From NCBI RefSeq assembly GCF_000758325.1, contig NZ_CP009459.1:3410001-3474000 (forward strand): a DNA stretch of 64,000 nucleotides. The letters run 5' to 3'. The stretch comes from Cedecea neteri. GTDB lineage: Bacteria; Pseudomonadota; Gammaproteobacteria; Enterobacterales; Enterobacteriaceae. Shown here piece by piece: positions 25,906 through 34,968 of this stretch. Below the pieces are notes generated by a model. That model searched no databases. It had not been told where the DNA came from and saw nothing but the letters and a program-made list of their open reading frames with translations. Made by a program: the position numbers and the translations under genes. Each line of letters opens with the position of its first letter. The stretch's first letter is position 1.

Positions 25906-26258
25906 TATTTTATATCCTGATCCCACTGTTTCAAAAAAATGAGAATAGTTTCAGTCAATATGAGGGAGCGTATTCGTCCCTACTGGGGCGTCAGTACAAT
26001 ACTCTTTGCGTTATGTAAATCAACAGGTTATTGCCACAACTACTAGTTTTCGGAGGGACTCTTCCGTCGATCCCCTCTGTTCTTACGTTCGGTGTCCCGC
26101 CAGGTACTGACTGGGTGCCGGCTCTATTCAACATCGGGTCATCATACTGCCGCTCAGCAATATGATGACCCGCTCCAGTCACTCATTTAAAAACTGTATT
26201 TGATCGTCACCCTGCCAAACGAACCAATTACGGGCACACGCTGTTATTCACCTCGCAG
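25906..26258. other. Gene-free stretch before the catabolic locus
   Basis: No credible gene on either strand. It lies between the lipoprotein start and the tenA-type stop and marks the left border of the 26.3-36.1 kb locus. No repeat, tRNA or terminator was recognised. Confidence 0.35.
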
Positions 26259-26903
26259 CTACTCCTCGTACGCTGCGTGATGGAAATCAATTTCCCACTG
26301 CAGGACGTCGCCATAAAGCGCCGACAACGCCTGCTTTTCTTTTTCACTCAGCGTCATAGCGCAGCGATCGAGTTCGTTCTTTAGCCAAAGCGCCTGCTGA
26401 TAGAATTCATCCTCCGCGTGCATCTCCACCCAGCGCCGGATATCCGCATCGCTCTGGCGATGTTCGCTCACTCGCTGACACCAGAAGTAATACATCCATT
26501 CCGCACCGAACATCATTGTCACGATCTGCTCATAGCTGCCCTGCTGGGCGGTCAACAGCATACCGTCGCGAAAACGCCGCACACCGGGTAAATCGTCCGG
26601 GTACTCAGCGGGATCGATCCGCCGCGCTGATAACACCTGTTCAAACCATGCGATCTGGGTGTCAACCAGGGCGTTCAGCACGCCAATCAGCCAGCGCTGC
26701 TGATGAATATCCGGCGCTTTGCTGACTCCGAGGGCAAAGATTGCGATTGCCGTCGCGACAAAGTTGCCTTCAAATACGAGATAACGGTTGAAGACGTCAG
26801 ATGGCAGACGATCCTCTTCGATATCAACCACAAAACGGTGCTTCTGCATCGCCTGCCACACCGTCTGATGCTCGCGCAGCAGACGCTCGCTAAAGGCTTC
26901 CAT
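26259..26903 (-). CDS. TenA/THI-4 family protein, TenA_E subtype
   Basis: 214 residues of the all-helical TenA fold. The catalytic Cys of TenA_C enzymes is replaced by Glu in the motif F-G-A-E-W-M-Y-Y-F-W-C (Glu about 131), which marks the TenA_E branch. The family hydrolyses aminopyrimidines from thiamine breakdown or amide-like substrates. Its start overlaps the BtpA/SgcQ stop, so the two are co-translated, and the context is a sugar-type uptake locus rather than thiamine genes. A hydrolase of an amino-pyrimidine or amide group on the imported compound is a plausible but unproven role. Confidence 0.82.
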   Translation of the reverse strand: MEAFSERLLREHQTVWQAMQKHRFVVDIEEDRLPSDVFNRYLVFEGNFVATAIAIFALGVSKAPDIHQQRWLIGVLNALVDTQIAWFEQVLSARRIDPAEYPDDLPGVRRFRDGMLLTAQQGSYEQIVTMMFGAEWMYYFWCQRVSEHRQSDADIRRWVEMHAEDEFYQQALWLKNELDRCAMTLSEKEKQALSALYGDVLQWEIDFHHAAYEE

Positions 26904-27748
26904 TATTCCTCCTCGAGCGCGGCCTGGGCGACCGACATAAAATGCTTAACCCTGGCCAGCTCAACATCATTCCACCAGACGCCATCGATCTTCATCGTAC
27001 TGGCCACTATGACTCCCTGCGTTCGGCCAAGGATCTGGCGTACATTGCCCGGCGTCACCCCTGAACCTACCAACAGCGGTAGCTCCGTGGCAGCGCGGAT
27101 CTCATCAATTTCCTCCATCGTGGCGCTATCCCCTGTGCGCTGGCCAGTGGCGATCACCGCATCAGCCTCGAAGAAATCGACGTCGCGCGTCAGTTCCTGA
27201 ATCGAACGATCGGCCACGATGGCATGACTCCCGTGCTTGACGTGGCTGTCGGCGAAAACGCGAATATGCTCGGCGCGCAGCATACTGCGATAGCGCAGAG
27301 CCTTAGCGGCCGCCCCTTCAATAAATCCTTCGTTGGCAATATAGGCGTTGGCCCACTGGTTTACGCGGACGAAATCGGCCCCGCCCGCCAGCGCGACAGC
27401 CATCGCCGGGATCGCCGCGTTAGCCAGGACGTTAATACCCAGCGGCACAGCAAAGCGCTCTCGTACTTTCTCGGTAATCACCGCCATCAGCGCGGAGGTT
27501 TCATGCCCGATATCTTCAGGTTTGGAAAAAGGAATATCTCCGTGGTTTTCGATAATAAGACCATGAACGCCGCCTGAAATATAATTTTCAGCATCGCGAA
27601 GCGCACGCTCAACAATACCTGAAATTGATTTTCCTCGATATTTAGGCGAGCCAGGGAATGGGTCACAATGAATAACACCAATAACAGCTTTACGACGTGA
27701 AAAAATAGCTTGTATTGCGTTCGTTTTTTCTGCTGAGATAGAAACCAT
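26903..27748 (-). CDS. BtpA/SgcQ family protein
   Basis: 281 residues from ATG 27748, preceded by AGGA at 8 nt; ATG 27757 is an alternative. V-I-G-V-I-H-C-D-P-F-P-G-S-P, G-G-V-H-G-L-I-I-E-N and L-L-V-G-S-G-V-T-P-G-N-V are BtpA-family signatures on a TIM-barrel. Homologues include cyanobacterial BtpA and E. coli SgcQ of the sgc sugar locus; their chemistry is unsettled. It is divergent from the PfkB kinase gene with under 30 bp between starts. Confidence 0.88.
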   Translation of the reverse strand: MVSISAEKTNAIQAIFSRRKAVIGVIHCDPFPGSPKYRGKSISGIVERALRDAENYISGGVHGLIIENHGDIPFSKPEDIGHETSALMAVITEKVRERFAVPLGINVLANAAIPAMAVALAGGADFVRVNQWANAYIANEGFIEGAAAKALRYRSMLRAEHIRVFADSHVKHGSHAIVADRSIQELTRDVDFFEADAVIATGQRTGDSATMEEIDEIRAATELPLLVGSGVTPGNVRQILGRTQGVIVASTMKIDGVWWNDVELARVKHFMSVAQAALEEE

Positions 27749-27774
27749 CTTATCCATCCTATTAAGGAAACATT

Positions 27775-28647
27775 ATGCGTGTTTACGTTATCGGTAATAT
27801 TGCCGTGGATGAAACCTGGTCCATTTCAGACATGCCTAAAAAAGGCGTTTCAATTCACGGCATTAAGGTTTCGCAGGATGTCGGCGGCAAAGGCGCGAAT
27901 CAAGCGATTATATTATCCCGCTGCGGAATCGACACGCATTTAATTGCTGCCACGGGAAATGACAGCAACGGTGAGTGGATCCGTCAGCAGATAAAAAATG
28001 AACCATTGACGCTTCTACCCGACGGTCATTTCAATCAACATAGCGATACCTCGATTATTTTAAATAGTGCTGATGGCGACAATGCCATTATTACCACCAC
28101 GGCGGCTGCGGATTCGTTCAGCCTGGATGATATTATTCCGCATATGGCAGAGGCCACTGCGGGCGATATTCTGCTCCAACAAGGCAATTTCTCCCTGGAT
28201 AAAACACGGGCACTGTTCCAGTACGCCAAAGCCCGCGGTATGACAACGGTATTCAACCCCTCCCCCGTCAACCCTGACTTTTGCCATCTGTGGCCGCTAA
28301 TCGACATCGCGGTGGTCAATGAATCCGAGGCCGAGCAGCTCCAGCCCTATGCCGTGAGAAGCCTGGTGGTGACCCAGGGCTCAGCAGGTGCCTGGCTTAT
28401 TCAGACGGGCCAGCGCCAGTTTTGCCCCGCCTTCCCTGCCGAGGCGCTGGATACCACCGGTGCAGGCGACACCTTCCTCGCGGTTATGTTGGCGTCTTCA
28501 ATCCTGCGCGGTGTTGCGCCGGATGCGCTGGCCTTGACGCACGCCAGCAGAGCCGCAGCCATTACCGTCAGCCGCCGTGGAACGCTCAGTGCGTTTCCCG
28601 ACGGCCATGAACTTATCACCCTGTTAGCCGTGAACGGCGAACACTGA
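27775..28647 (+). CDS. PfkB-family (ribokinase-like) sugar kinase
   Basis: 290 residues. The first PfkB signature is D-V-G-G-K-G-A-N-Q-A (about residue 38) and the second D-T-T-G-A-G-D-T-F-L-A, with catalytic Asp about 232. It phosphorylates a free sugar or nucleoside in the cytosol with ATP. AAGGA precedes the ATG. It is the only rightward gene in the left half of the locus and is convergent with the binding-protein gene (1 bp between stops). It is likely to trap the sugar moiety released by the hydrolases nearby. Confidence 0.9.
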   Translation: MRVYVIGNIAVDETWSISDMPKKGVSIHGIKVSQDVGGKGANQAIILSRCGIDTHLIAATGNDSNGEWIRQQIKNEPLTLLPDGHFNQHSDTSIILNSADGDNAIITTTAAADSFSLDDIIPHMAEATAGDILLQQGNFSLDKTRALFQYAKARGMTTVFNPSPVNPDFCHLWPLIDIAVVNESEAEQLQPYAVRSLVVTQGSAGAWLIQTGQRQFCPAFPAEALDTTGAGDTFLAVMLASSILRGVAPDALALTHASRAAAITVSRRGTLSAFPDGHELITLLAVNGEH

Positions 28648-28648
28648 C

Positions 28649-29605
28649 CTACTTGAACAGCGAACGATAGGTATCTACGTTCGCTTTGGTGACAACCGTG
28701 GCCGGAACCAGAATGGTTTTCGGTACGGTTTTACCCGAGGTTACCGTGTTCAACGCCTTCAGAGCGTCAGCTCCCATCTTTTCCGGATCCTGCTGCAAAA
28801 CGGCGGTGACATACCCACCGTCGATACCTGAAATGGCCTTCGCGGTCAGATCCCAGCCAAAGACTTTAATATCCTTCTGGCGTCCCTGGTTTTCCACGGC
28901 GGCGATGGCGCCCAGCAAAGCGGGTTCGCCTGTGGCATAAATCACCGTCAGATCGGGGTTCCCGGTAATCAGGTTTTCGGCCGCGATCATGGCTTTATCC
29001 TGCACGTTCTGGCCGTCGACAACGTCAGCGATGGTGATTTTCGGATTGCTTTTCAGCGTCTCTTCAAATCCTTTCTGCCGCTGGTTCTGAATGGCCGAAT
29101 TCAGCGCACCAACAATACCGAGCCGCGCCTTACCGCCCATCTCTTTCTGCACGTACTTCACGAAGTATTTACCGATAATTTTACCACCTTCGATATTATC
29201 AACGCCGACCTGAGCCGTCTGCGGCCCGGCCGGTAATACGGCATCAATCGCAATGACGGGAATTTTGGCGGCAGCAGCTTCTTTTATTGCAGGCATAATG
29301 CCGTTCACGTCGATAGCATCAACAAGAATGCCTTTAACACCTTGTTGAATATAGTTTTCTATCGCATCATTTTGCGCCACGGGATTATCATTAGAGTTAA
29401 AAATCACTAAATCCTTGCCACTGGACTTGGCCGCATCCGCCGCACCTTTATTCATCAGATTAAAGAACAAAGCCTGCTGGTTTATTTGTACCAGCGCATA
29501 AGTGGGAGCGGCGGCGCTGGCGGCAGAAATAAAACCGATTGATACCAGCATCGTCGTTACTACAGCAATAGAACGCAGTTTTCCGGTGTTAAATGACATC
29601 ATCAT
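28649..29605 (-). CDS. Sugar ABC transporter periplasmic binding protein (RbsB type)
   Basis: 318 residues with a classical signal peptide (cleavage near S-A-A-S-A-A-A). The two-lobed type-1 fold is visible from N-Q-Q-A-L-F-F-N, I-F-N-S-N-D-N-P, G-V-K-G-I-L-V-D-A-I-D and F-G-W-D-L-T. Ribose/galactofuranose-type cluster. Three in-frame ATGs start within seven bases (29605, 29602, 29599) after AGAGGA. It serves the ATPase and permease encoded 2-4 kb to the right on the opposite strand. Confidence 0.9.
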   Translation of the reverse strand: MMMSFNTGKLRSIAVVTTMLVSIGFISAASAAAPTYALVQINQQALFFNLMNKGAADAAKSSGKDLVIFNSNDNPVAQNDAIENYIQQGVKGILVDAIDVNGIMPAIKEAAAAKIPVIAIDAVLPAGPQTAQVGVDNIEGGKIIGKYFVKYVQKEMGGKARLGIVGALNSAIQNQRQKGFEETLKSNPKITIADVVDGQNVQDKAMIAAENLITGNPDLTVIYATGEPALLGAIAAVENQGRQKDIKVFGWDLTAKAISGIDGGYVTAVLQQDPEKMGADALKALNTVTSGKTVPKTILVPATVVTKANVDTYRSLFK

Positions 29606-29945
29606 TATCCTCTTCGGGAATAGTTTATAGCCAGCAGAGTTCCGCGCCGTAGGTGAACGCAGAAGAGTTATTTTTTGGCGGGCAAATATCGGCTATGTAG
29701 CCAGAACAATCATCGATGTTCGGCGGAGACCTGCTTAATTTCATTCCGGCAACCGGTCCGTGTCGGTGCACGACTGGAATGACTTAAACGGGTTTGGGAA
29801 TGATTTCCCGGATGATGCGGTAAACTGCCTATACAATTCTCCGCAGATTAAAATTTGTCAAGTATTTATTTCAGCTTATGGTGAGCACAGAAATCGCTGT
29901 ATCCACCGCGATTAACTGTGTTACAGATAGCCGATTCCGGGAGTC
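29606..29945. other. Divergent promoter region of binding protein and LacI regulator
   Basis: No gene. A degenerate version of the locus operator (TTAAACGGGTTT within 29783-29797) lies in the middle and differs from the full sites at 31046 and 31221 mainly in the right arm. It may allow the LacI protein to act on the binding-protein gene and itself. Confidence 0.4.
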
Positions 29946-30968
29946 ATGGCGCAGGTAATGAGTATAAAACGCGTATTGTTATCCGATGTGGCAAAGCTGG
30001 CGGGACTGTCGAAGTCGACACTGTCGCGCTATATGAACAACAGTATTGTGCTGCCGCAGGACACCATCGACCGTATCGAAGCCGCCATTCGCGAGCTGGA
30101 CTATCGCGGCAATAGCCTGGCACGTCGTCTTAGCAAAGGCGGCAGCGAAACGCTTGGCCTGGTGCTGCCCGATATTACCAACCCCTTCTTTGCCGAACTG
30201 GCCGACGCCGCCGAAGAGGCCGCATCTGCCAGCGGCTACAGCCTGGTGCTGTGTATCACCCGTAACAACCCTGACAAAGAGTGCCAGTTCATCCGCTGGC
30301 TGGATACCTGCCAGGTCGACGGCCTGCTGTTCACCACCAACCGCCCCGACAATGGCCTGCTGCGCAAAGAGCTCCAGCGCCACGAACGCATTGTCTTGCT
30401 GGATGAAGATATTCCCGGCAGTAAGGTACCGAAAGTGTTTGCCGATAACGTCCAGGGCGGGCGGATCGCCACTGAACAACTGATTGCTGCCGGGCATCGC
30501 CATATCGCTTTCGTTGGCGGCCCGGATAAGTTGATGAGCGTCCGCGAGCGCTATCAGGGATTCTGCACCGCAATGGAGCAGGCTGGCCTGAGCTGGCCGC
30601 CCGAATGGGTTATCTACGGCGATTACCACCGCGACTTTGGCCAGCAGGCGCTGCGGTACCTGTTCAGTCAGCCGATTCCCCCGACCGCCGTTTTCGCCGC
30701 CAGTGACTATCTGGTGCTCGGTCTGTTGGACGGCCTGCGCACCCTCGGACTTCAGGCGCCGGAGGCACTATCGCTGGTCGGCTTCGATGACGCCAACTAC
30801 GCTGATTTTACCCAGCCGAGGATTTCGACTATCCGACAGCCTGCCCGGGAGCTGGGTCGCGCCGCGGTGAACATCATGATGCGCCTGCTGAACAACGATC
30901 GTGACATCCCGGCGGAAACCCGCCTGCCGGTGGAATGGATTGGTCGCGACTCGATCAAGCAGCGTTAA
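29946..30968 (+). CDS. LacI-family transcriptional regulator of the catabolic locus
   Basis: 340 residues; ATG 29946 or 29958. The helix-turn-helix is L-S-D-V-A-K-L-A-G-L-S-K-S-T-L-S-R-Y, and the hinge helix L-A-R-R-L-S-K-G follows. The sugar-binding core resembles GalR/RbsR, with D-I-T-N-P-F-F-A-E-L and S-L-V-G-F-D-D. It should repress the transport and enzyme genes until an imported sugar-like ligand is bound. Two identical palindromes with a central CCGG, as LacI proteins prefer, lie directly downstream before the ABC operon. Confidence 0.9.
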   Translation: MAQVMSIKRVLLSDVAKLAGLSKSTLSRYMNNSIVLPQDTIDRIEAAIRELDYRGNSLARRLSKGGSETLGLVLPDITNPFFAELADAAEEAASASGYSLVLCITRNNPDKECQFIRWLDTCQVDGLLFTTNRPDNGLLRKELQRHERIVLLDEDIPGSKVPKVFADNVQGGRIATEQLIAAGHRHIAFVGGPDKLMSVRERYQGFCTAMEQAGLSWPPEWVIYGDYHRDFGQQALRYLFSQPIPPTAVFAASDYLVLGLLDGLRTLGLQAPEALSLVGFDDANYADFTQPRISTIRQPARELGRAAVNIMMRLLNNDRDIPAETRLPVEWIGRDSIKQR

Positions 30969-31045
30969 TCGCGTTCCAAAATGGCGCAAATAGCGCCCAC
31001 TTTTGGCGCAAAAAACGTTCAATTCACGATTTTATCACCATGCCT

Positions 31046-31061
31046 GGTAAACCGGTTTACC
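31046..31061. promoter_or_regulatory. LacI-type operator 1
   Basis: Perfect 16-bp palindrome built on GTAAACCGGTTTAC, the central-CG type recognised by LacI/GalR proteins. It lies 252 bp before the ABC ATPase start and 85 bp after the regulator stop. Confidence 0.75.
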
Positions 31062-31220
31062 TGCATTGCAAAGAATAAACTCCATTTAATACATATTGCT
31101 AAGTGAAGTTGATGCTGTGCTTATTCTGCCCTGGCACGGATGCTGCAATGTTCTTCCTGGCGAACAAATATCTTACATAGCGTTTGTCCTGACTGTACTG
31201 GCGAGTGCTCTATTCCACAG

Positions 31221-31234
31221 GTAAACCGGTTTAC
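31221..31234. promoter_or_regulatory. LacI-type operator 2
   Basis: An exact second copy of GTAAACCGGTTTAC, centred 174 bp from operator 1 and 79 bp before the ABC ATPase start. Two identical sites at this distance suit repression by DNA looping. The rest of 30969-31313 has no gene. Confidence 0.75.
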
Positions 31235-31313
31235 TAGCATGTCAACCGTGTTGGAAAGAGCCTCTCCCGCAGGAGGGCGAACATTTCCCTGCCACAGCGA
31301 TGGGAGTTATCAG

Positions 31314-32096
31314 ATGCAGCAGCCACACACTACCCCAGCAAGGGTGGAGATGATCAATATCACCAAGACCTACGGGTCGATACGTTCCCTGCGCGGGGTC
31401 AACCTTGCGCTGGCCCCAGGCGAGGTGCTGGGCTTAGTCGGCGATAACGGCGCGGGGAAATCCACCCTGACCAAAGTGCTGTCTGGCGCGGTTATCCCCT
31501 CCAGCGGCACGATTCGTATCGACGGTGAACAGCAGCAGTTTGCCGATCCGGCGGATTCACGCCGCTGCCATATCGAGATGGTGTATCAGGATCTGTCGCT
31601 GTGCGACACGGTCGACGTCGCGGGCAATCTGTTTATGGGCCGCGAGCCGATGAAATCGGTCCTGGGTATCCCCTTCCTCGATGAAGGCAAAATGCACGCC
31701 GACGCCAGGGAGATGCTTAAAGGACTCGGGATCTCTATTCCTGATACCCGACTGCTGGTGCGAAATCTCTCCGGCGGCCAGCGCCAGGCTATTGCCATCG
31801 CGCGCGCGGCGGCTTTTGACCCGAAAGTGCTGATTATGGACGAACCCACCGCTGCGCTGGCCGTCGCGGAAGTCGAGGCGGTTCTCGAGCTCATTCGGCG
31901 CGTTTCCGCTCGCGGGGTGAGCGTGATTCTGATTACCCACCGCCTGCAGGACCTGTTCCTGGTCTGTGACCGGATCATGGTGATGTATGAAGGTACCAAC
32001 GTCGCCGACAGACGGGTGGCCGACACCAGCCTGAGCGATATTGTTAACCTGATTGTGGGCGAAAAATTTACCGCCCACTCTGCGGCTGCACATTGA
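31314..32096 (+). CDS. Sugar ABC transporter ATP-binding protein (single-domain)
   Basis: 260 residues from ATG 31314, preceded by GGGAG; an in-frame start at 31140 would lie upstream of operator 2 and is rejected. Walker A G-D-N-G-A-G-K-S-T, Q-loop V-Y-Q-D, signature L-S-G-G-Q-R-Q, Walker B V-L-I-M-D-E-P and switch I-T-H-R are complete. Only one nucleotide-binding domain is present, unlike the duplicated RbsA, so it should act as a homodimer (FrcA-like). Confidence 0.92.
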   Translation: MQQPHTTPARVEMINITKTYGSIRSLRGVNLALAPGEVLGLVGDNGAGKSTLTKVLSGAVIPSSGTIRIDGEQQQFADPADSRRCHIEMVYQDLSLCDTVDVAGNLFMGREPMKSVLGIPFLDEGKMHADAREMLKGLGISIPDTRLLVRNLSGGQRQAIAIARAAAFDPKVLIMDEPTAALAVAEVEAVLELIRRVSARGVSVILITHRLQDLFLVCDRIMVMYEGTNVADRRVADTSLSDIVNLIVGEKFTAHSAAAH

Positions 32097-32105
32097 GGTA
32101 ACAGG

Positions 32106-33116
32106 ATGAGTATCATGAACTTAAGCAGCTCCCGCATGATCCAGCAGTCGCTGCCGCGCCGCCTGCTGCAGAACCACTCAGGCGTGGTCAGCATTGCGCT
32201 CTTTTTCGTCTTCTGCTGCGTGGTGTTTTCGCTGATTACCAGTAACTTTCTCACCGGCACCAACTGGCTGAACATTATCCGTCAGAGTGCCCCGCTGCTG
32301 ATAGTCGCGACGGCAATGACCCTGGTGATTACCACAGGCGGTATCGATCTGTCGGTGGGCTCGACCCTGGCGCTGGTCGGCGCGCTTTCCGCAATCGCTC
32401 TAAATAACTGGGGGCTGCCGTGGCCGGTGGTCATGCTCGGCGGCCTTTTTCTTGGCGGATTTGTGGGCGCCATCAACGGCTTTTTTATTGCCTATGAGGG
32501 CATTCCGGCGTTTATCGTCACGCTCGCCACCCTGGCCGTGGTTCGCGGCATCGCGCTCCTGGTCACTCAGGGCTATTCGATTACGGTTCCGGCTGACAGC
32601 CTGTTTACCTTTATAGGACGCGCGTGGGTTGTCGGTATCCCCATGCCCGCACTGATCGGTATTTTGTGTCTGGTTAGCGGGCATATCGTACTCAACCATA
32701 TGCGCTTTGGCCGCTATGTGACCGCTATCGGCGCCAACGCCGAAGGGGCACGACGCAGCGGCATTAACACCAGAGAGGCCACCATGAAAGTCTATATCAT
32801 CAGCGGAATGGCTGCGGCCCTGGCTGGGATGATCATTACCGCACGTCTCGGCAGCGGCTCCTCCAACCAGGGTGAAGGCTTTGAACTGCAGGTCATCGCG
32901 GCCGTTGTGCTTGGCAGTACCAGCCTGTTCGGCGGCTTCGGCACCATTATTGGCACGCTGCTGGGCGCGCTGTCGATTGCGGTCATTCAGAACGGGCTGA
33001 TCCTGTCGCATATTTCGCCGTTTTACACCCAGATAGCCACCGGCACCATTATCCTGCTGGCTATCTGGCTGAACACCCGCATTCTCAACCCAACGCGCTC
33101 CACGGCGAAAGGATAG
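32106..33116 (+). CDS. Sugar ABC transporter permease (RbsC type)
   Basis: 336 residues, eight to ten hydrophobic helices. T-T-G-G-I-D-L-S-V-G-S-T and A-I-G-A-N-A-E-G-A-R-R-S-G-I are the signature loops of ribose-class permeases that contact the ATPase. It starts 9 bp after the ATPase and ends 3 bp before the next gene, firmly in the operon. Confidence 0.92.
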   Translation: MSIMNLSSSRMIQQSLPRRLLQNHSGVVSIALFFVFCCVVFSLITSNFLTGTNWLNIIRQSAPLLIVATAMTLVITTGGIDLSVGSTLALVGALSAIALNNWGLPWPVVMLGGLFLGGFVGAINGFFIAYEGIPAFIVTLATLAVVRGIALLVTQGYSITVPADSLFTFIGRAWVVGIPMPALIGILCLVSGHIVLNHMRFGRYVTAIGANAEGARRSGINTREATMKVYIISGMAAALAGMIITARLGSGSSNQGEGFELQVIAAVVLGSTSLFGGFGTIIGTLLGALSIAVIQNGLILSHISPFYTQIATGTIILLAIWLNTRILNPTRSTAKG

Positions 33117-33119
33117 TTG

Positions 33120-34199
33120 ATGAAAGGATCCATTTTTCGCCACCCTTCTCCGCTGCCGGTTGGTGTCAGTAGCGGTTACGTTATGACGGTGCTTGGCCCG
33201 CTGCCGGTGAACGAAATGGGCGTAACCCTGATGCATGAGCATATTCTGCTGGATGCCTCAGGCAAGTGGGTGCCGCCCTGCTGCTGTAGCGATCGTCATC
33301 TTGCCGAAATGCCGGTGATAATGGAGAACCTCGGCGAATTGTCGATGAATCCGCTGATGAGCCGCGATAACTGTCAGCTGTTTGATGTCGATGTTGCCAT
33401 TGAAGAGTTGATGAAATATCGAGCCCTTGGCGGAGAAACGGTGGTTGACCCGACCAATATCGGTATTGGCCGCGATCCAAAAGCGCTGGCGCGTATCTCA
33501 CGCCTGACCGGTCTGAACATTATTATGGGGACTGGCTTCTATCTGGAACCGTCTCATCCCGAGTGGGTAAAAAACAGCAGCGTCGAACAGCTGACCGAGC
33601 GGCTGATGTACGATCTTGGCGGCGCGGAGAATAAACCGGAGGTGCTCGCAGGGCTCATCGGCGAAATCGGTGTCTCAAGCCGATTTACGCCGGATGAGGA
33701 GAAATCCCTGCGCGCCGCGGGTCGGGCCAGCGCCGCGACAGGGGTGCCAATCGAAGTCCATCTACCCGGCTGGGAACGGCTGGGGCATCGGGTGCTGGAT
33801 ATTCTCGAACAGGAAGGCGCCGATTTACGCCATACCGTGCTTTGCCATATGAATCCCAGCTTTGCCGATAAGCGCTACCAGCGCGAACTGGCGCAGCGCG
33901 GGGCGTTTCTCGAATACGACATGATCGGCATGAGCTATTACTACGCTGACGAGTCGGCGCAGTCGCCCTCCGACGAGGAGAACGCCCGCGCGATTCGTGA
34001 GCTGATTGACGACGGCTATATCCAGCAAATTCTGCTGTCGCAGGACGTCTTCCTGAAAACCATGCTCACCCGCTACGGCGGTCACGGTTACGGCTACATA
34101 CTCAAACATTTTGTTCCGCGTCTGCGACGCCACGGCATCAGCGGCGAGCAGCTTGAAACCTTAATGATTGGAAACCCCCAACGCGTCTTTGGCGGATAA
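33120..34199 (+). CDS. Phosphotriesterase-family metallohydrolase
   Basis: 359 residues from ATG 33120, with AAAGGA upstream. Amidohydrolase-superfamily barrel with binuclear metal ligands: H-E-H near residue 39, bridging Glu in L-I-G-E-I-G, His in V-H-L-P-G, His in L-C-H-M-N and Asp in L-S-Q-D. A bridging Glu rather than carboxylated Lys is typical of the PHP/lactonase-type members. Such enzymes hydrolyse lactones or phosphate and carboxylate esters. An unusual W-V-P-P-C-C-C-S-D-R stretch follows the first motif. Probably a cytosolic lactonase or esterase for the imported substrate; exact reaction unknown. Confidence 0.85.
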   Translation: MKGSIFRHPSPLPVGVSSGYVMTVLGPLPVNEMGVTLMHEHILLDASGKWVPPCCCSDRHLAEMPVIMENLGELSMNPLMSRDNCQLFDVDVAIEELMKYRALGGETVVDPTNIGIGRDPKALARISRLTGLNIIMGTGFYLEPSHPEWVKNSSVEQLTERLMYDLGGAENKPEVLAGLIGEIGVSSRFTPDEEKSLRAAGRASAATGVPIEVHLPGWERLGHRVLDILEQEGADLRHTVLCHMNPSFADKRYQRELAQRGAFLEYDMIGMSYYYADESAQSPSDEENARAIRELIDDGYIQQILLSQDVFLKTMLTRYGGHGYGYILKHFVPRLRRHGISGEQLETLMIGNPQRVFGG

Positions 34200-34212
34200 A
34201 AGGAAAATCATA

Positions 34213-34968
34213 ATGAAGAAAAAAATCTTACTGGTCGGTGAATCCTGGACCAGCACGTCAACGCACGTTAAAGGTTTCGACCAGTTTGCCACCGCCACCT
34301 GGCACACCGGCGCAACGGATTTTTTGGCAGCGCTCGCGGACAGTCCCTACGCCGTGACCTATATGTCCGCCCACGCTGCTGCGACAGATTTTCCGCTGAC
34401 GCTGGAAGCGCTGCAGCAGTGGGATGCGATTATTCTCTCGGATATTGGCGCCAATACGCTGCTGCTGCATCCGGACACCTGGCTGAAAAGCCGCCGAACC
34501 GCCAACCGTCTGACGCTTCTGCATGACTACGTGGCCGGCGGCGGTTCGCTAATGATGATTGGCGGGTATTACAGCTTCCAGGGCATTAACGGCGGCGCGC
34601 GCTATCGCCATACTGCGGTAGAGACTGTTTTGCCAGTCCGCTGTCTGGCGTGGGACGACCGAATTGAGACCCCGGAAGGTAGCTATCCTCAAGTGACGGA
34701 ATCCCACGCCGTGTTGAACGATATTCCGGGCGAATGGCCCTGGCTGCTGGGCTATAACGAAGTTGAAATGCATCCGGAAGGTAAACTGCTGGCAACCGTC
34801 GCAGGTACCGGTCATCCGCTGCTGGCTATTCGCGAATATCTTCAGGGCCGCTCGCTGGTGTGGACCAGCGATATGTCGGCGCACTGGCTACCGGAAGAGT
34901 TCACGCAATGGCCCGGCTATCGACAGCTGTGGATTAACTGCCTTGACTGGCTGACGGCACATCGCTGA
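34213..34968 (+). CDS. Class I glutamine-amidotransferase-like protein (PF07090 type)
   Basis: 251 residues; AGGA before ATG 34213. I-L-L-V-G-E-S-W and the flavodoxin-like core with L-S-D-I-G-A-N-T and M-M-I-G-G-Y-Y-S-F-Q-G match the putative glutamine amidotransferase / ThuA-like group. The nucleophile elbow has no Cys (G-G-Y-Y-S), so classical glutaminase activity is doubtful. ThuA-like proteins occur in sugar-catabolic operons. Member of the ABC operon, overlapping the next gene by one base. Confidence 0.75.
   Translation: MKKKILLVGESWTSTSTHVKGFDQFATATWHTGATDFLAALADSPYAVTYMSAHAAATDFPLTLEALQQWDAIILSDIGANTLLLHPDTWLKSRRTANRLTLLHDYVAGGGSLMMIGGYYSFQGINGGARYRHTAVETVLPVRCLAWDDRIETPEGSYPQVTESHAVLNDIPGEWPWLLGYNEVEMHPEGKLLATVAGTGHPLLAIREYLQGRSLVWTSDMSAHWLPEEFTQWPGYRQLWINCLDWLTAHR

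Noticed and set aside
29979..30629. 216-codon leftward ORF
   Set aside because: Antisense to the LacI regulator; Gln/His-rich shadow typical of GC-rich reverse frames.
30980..31015. GCGC-rich hairpin after the LacI gene
   Set aside because: Short stem (GGCGC/GCGCC) with no T-tract directly behind it.
32400..33242. 280-codon leftward ORF
   Set aside because: Antisense to the ABC permease and the phosphotriesterase start; extreme Asp/Gln/Arg/His content without motifs.
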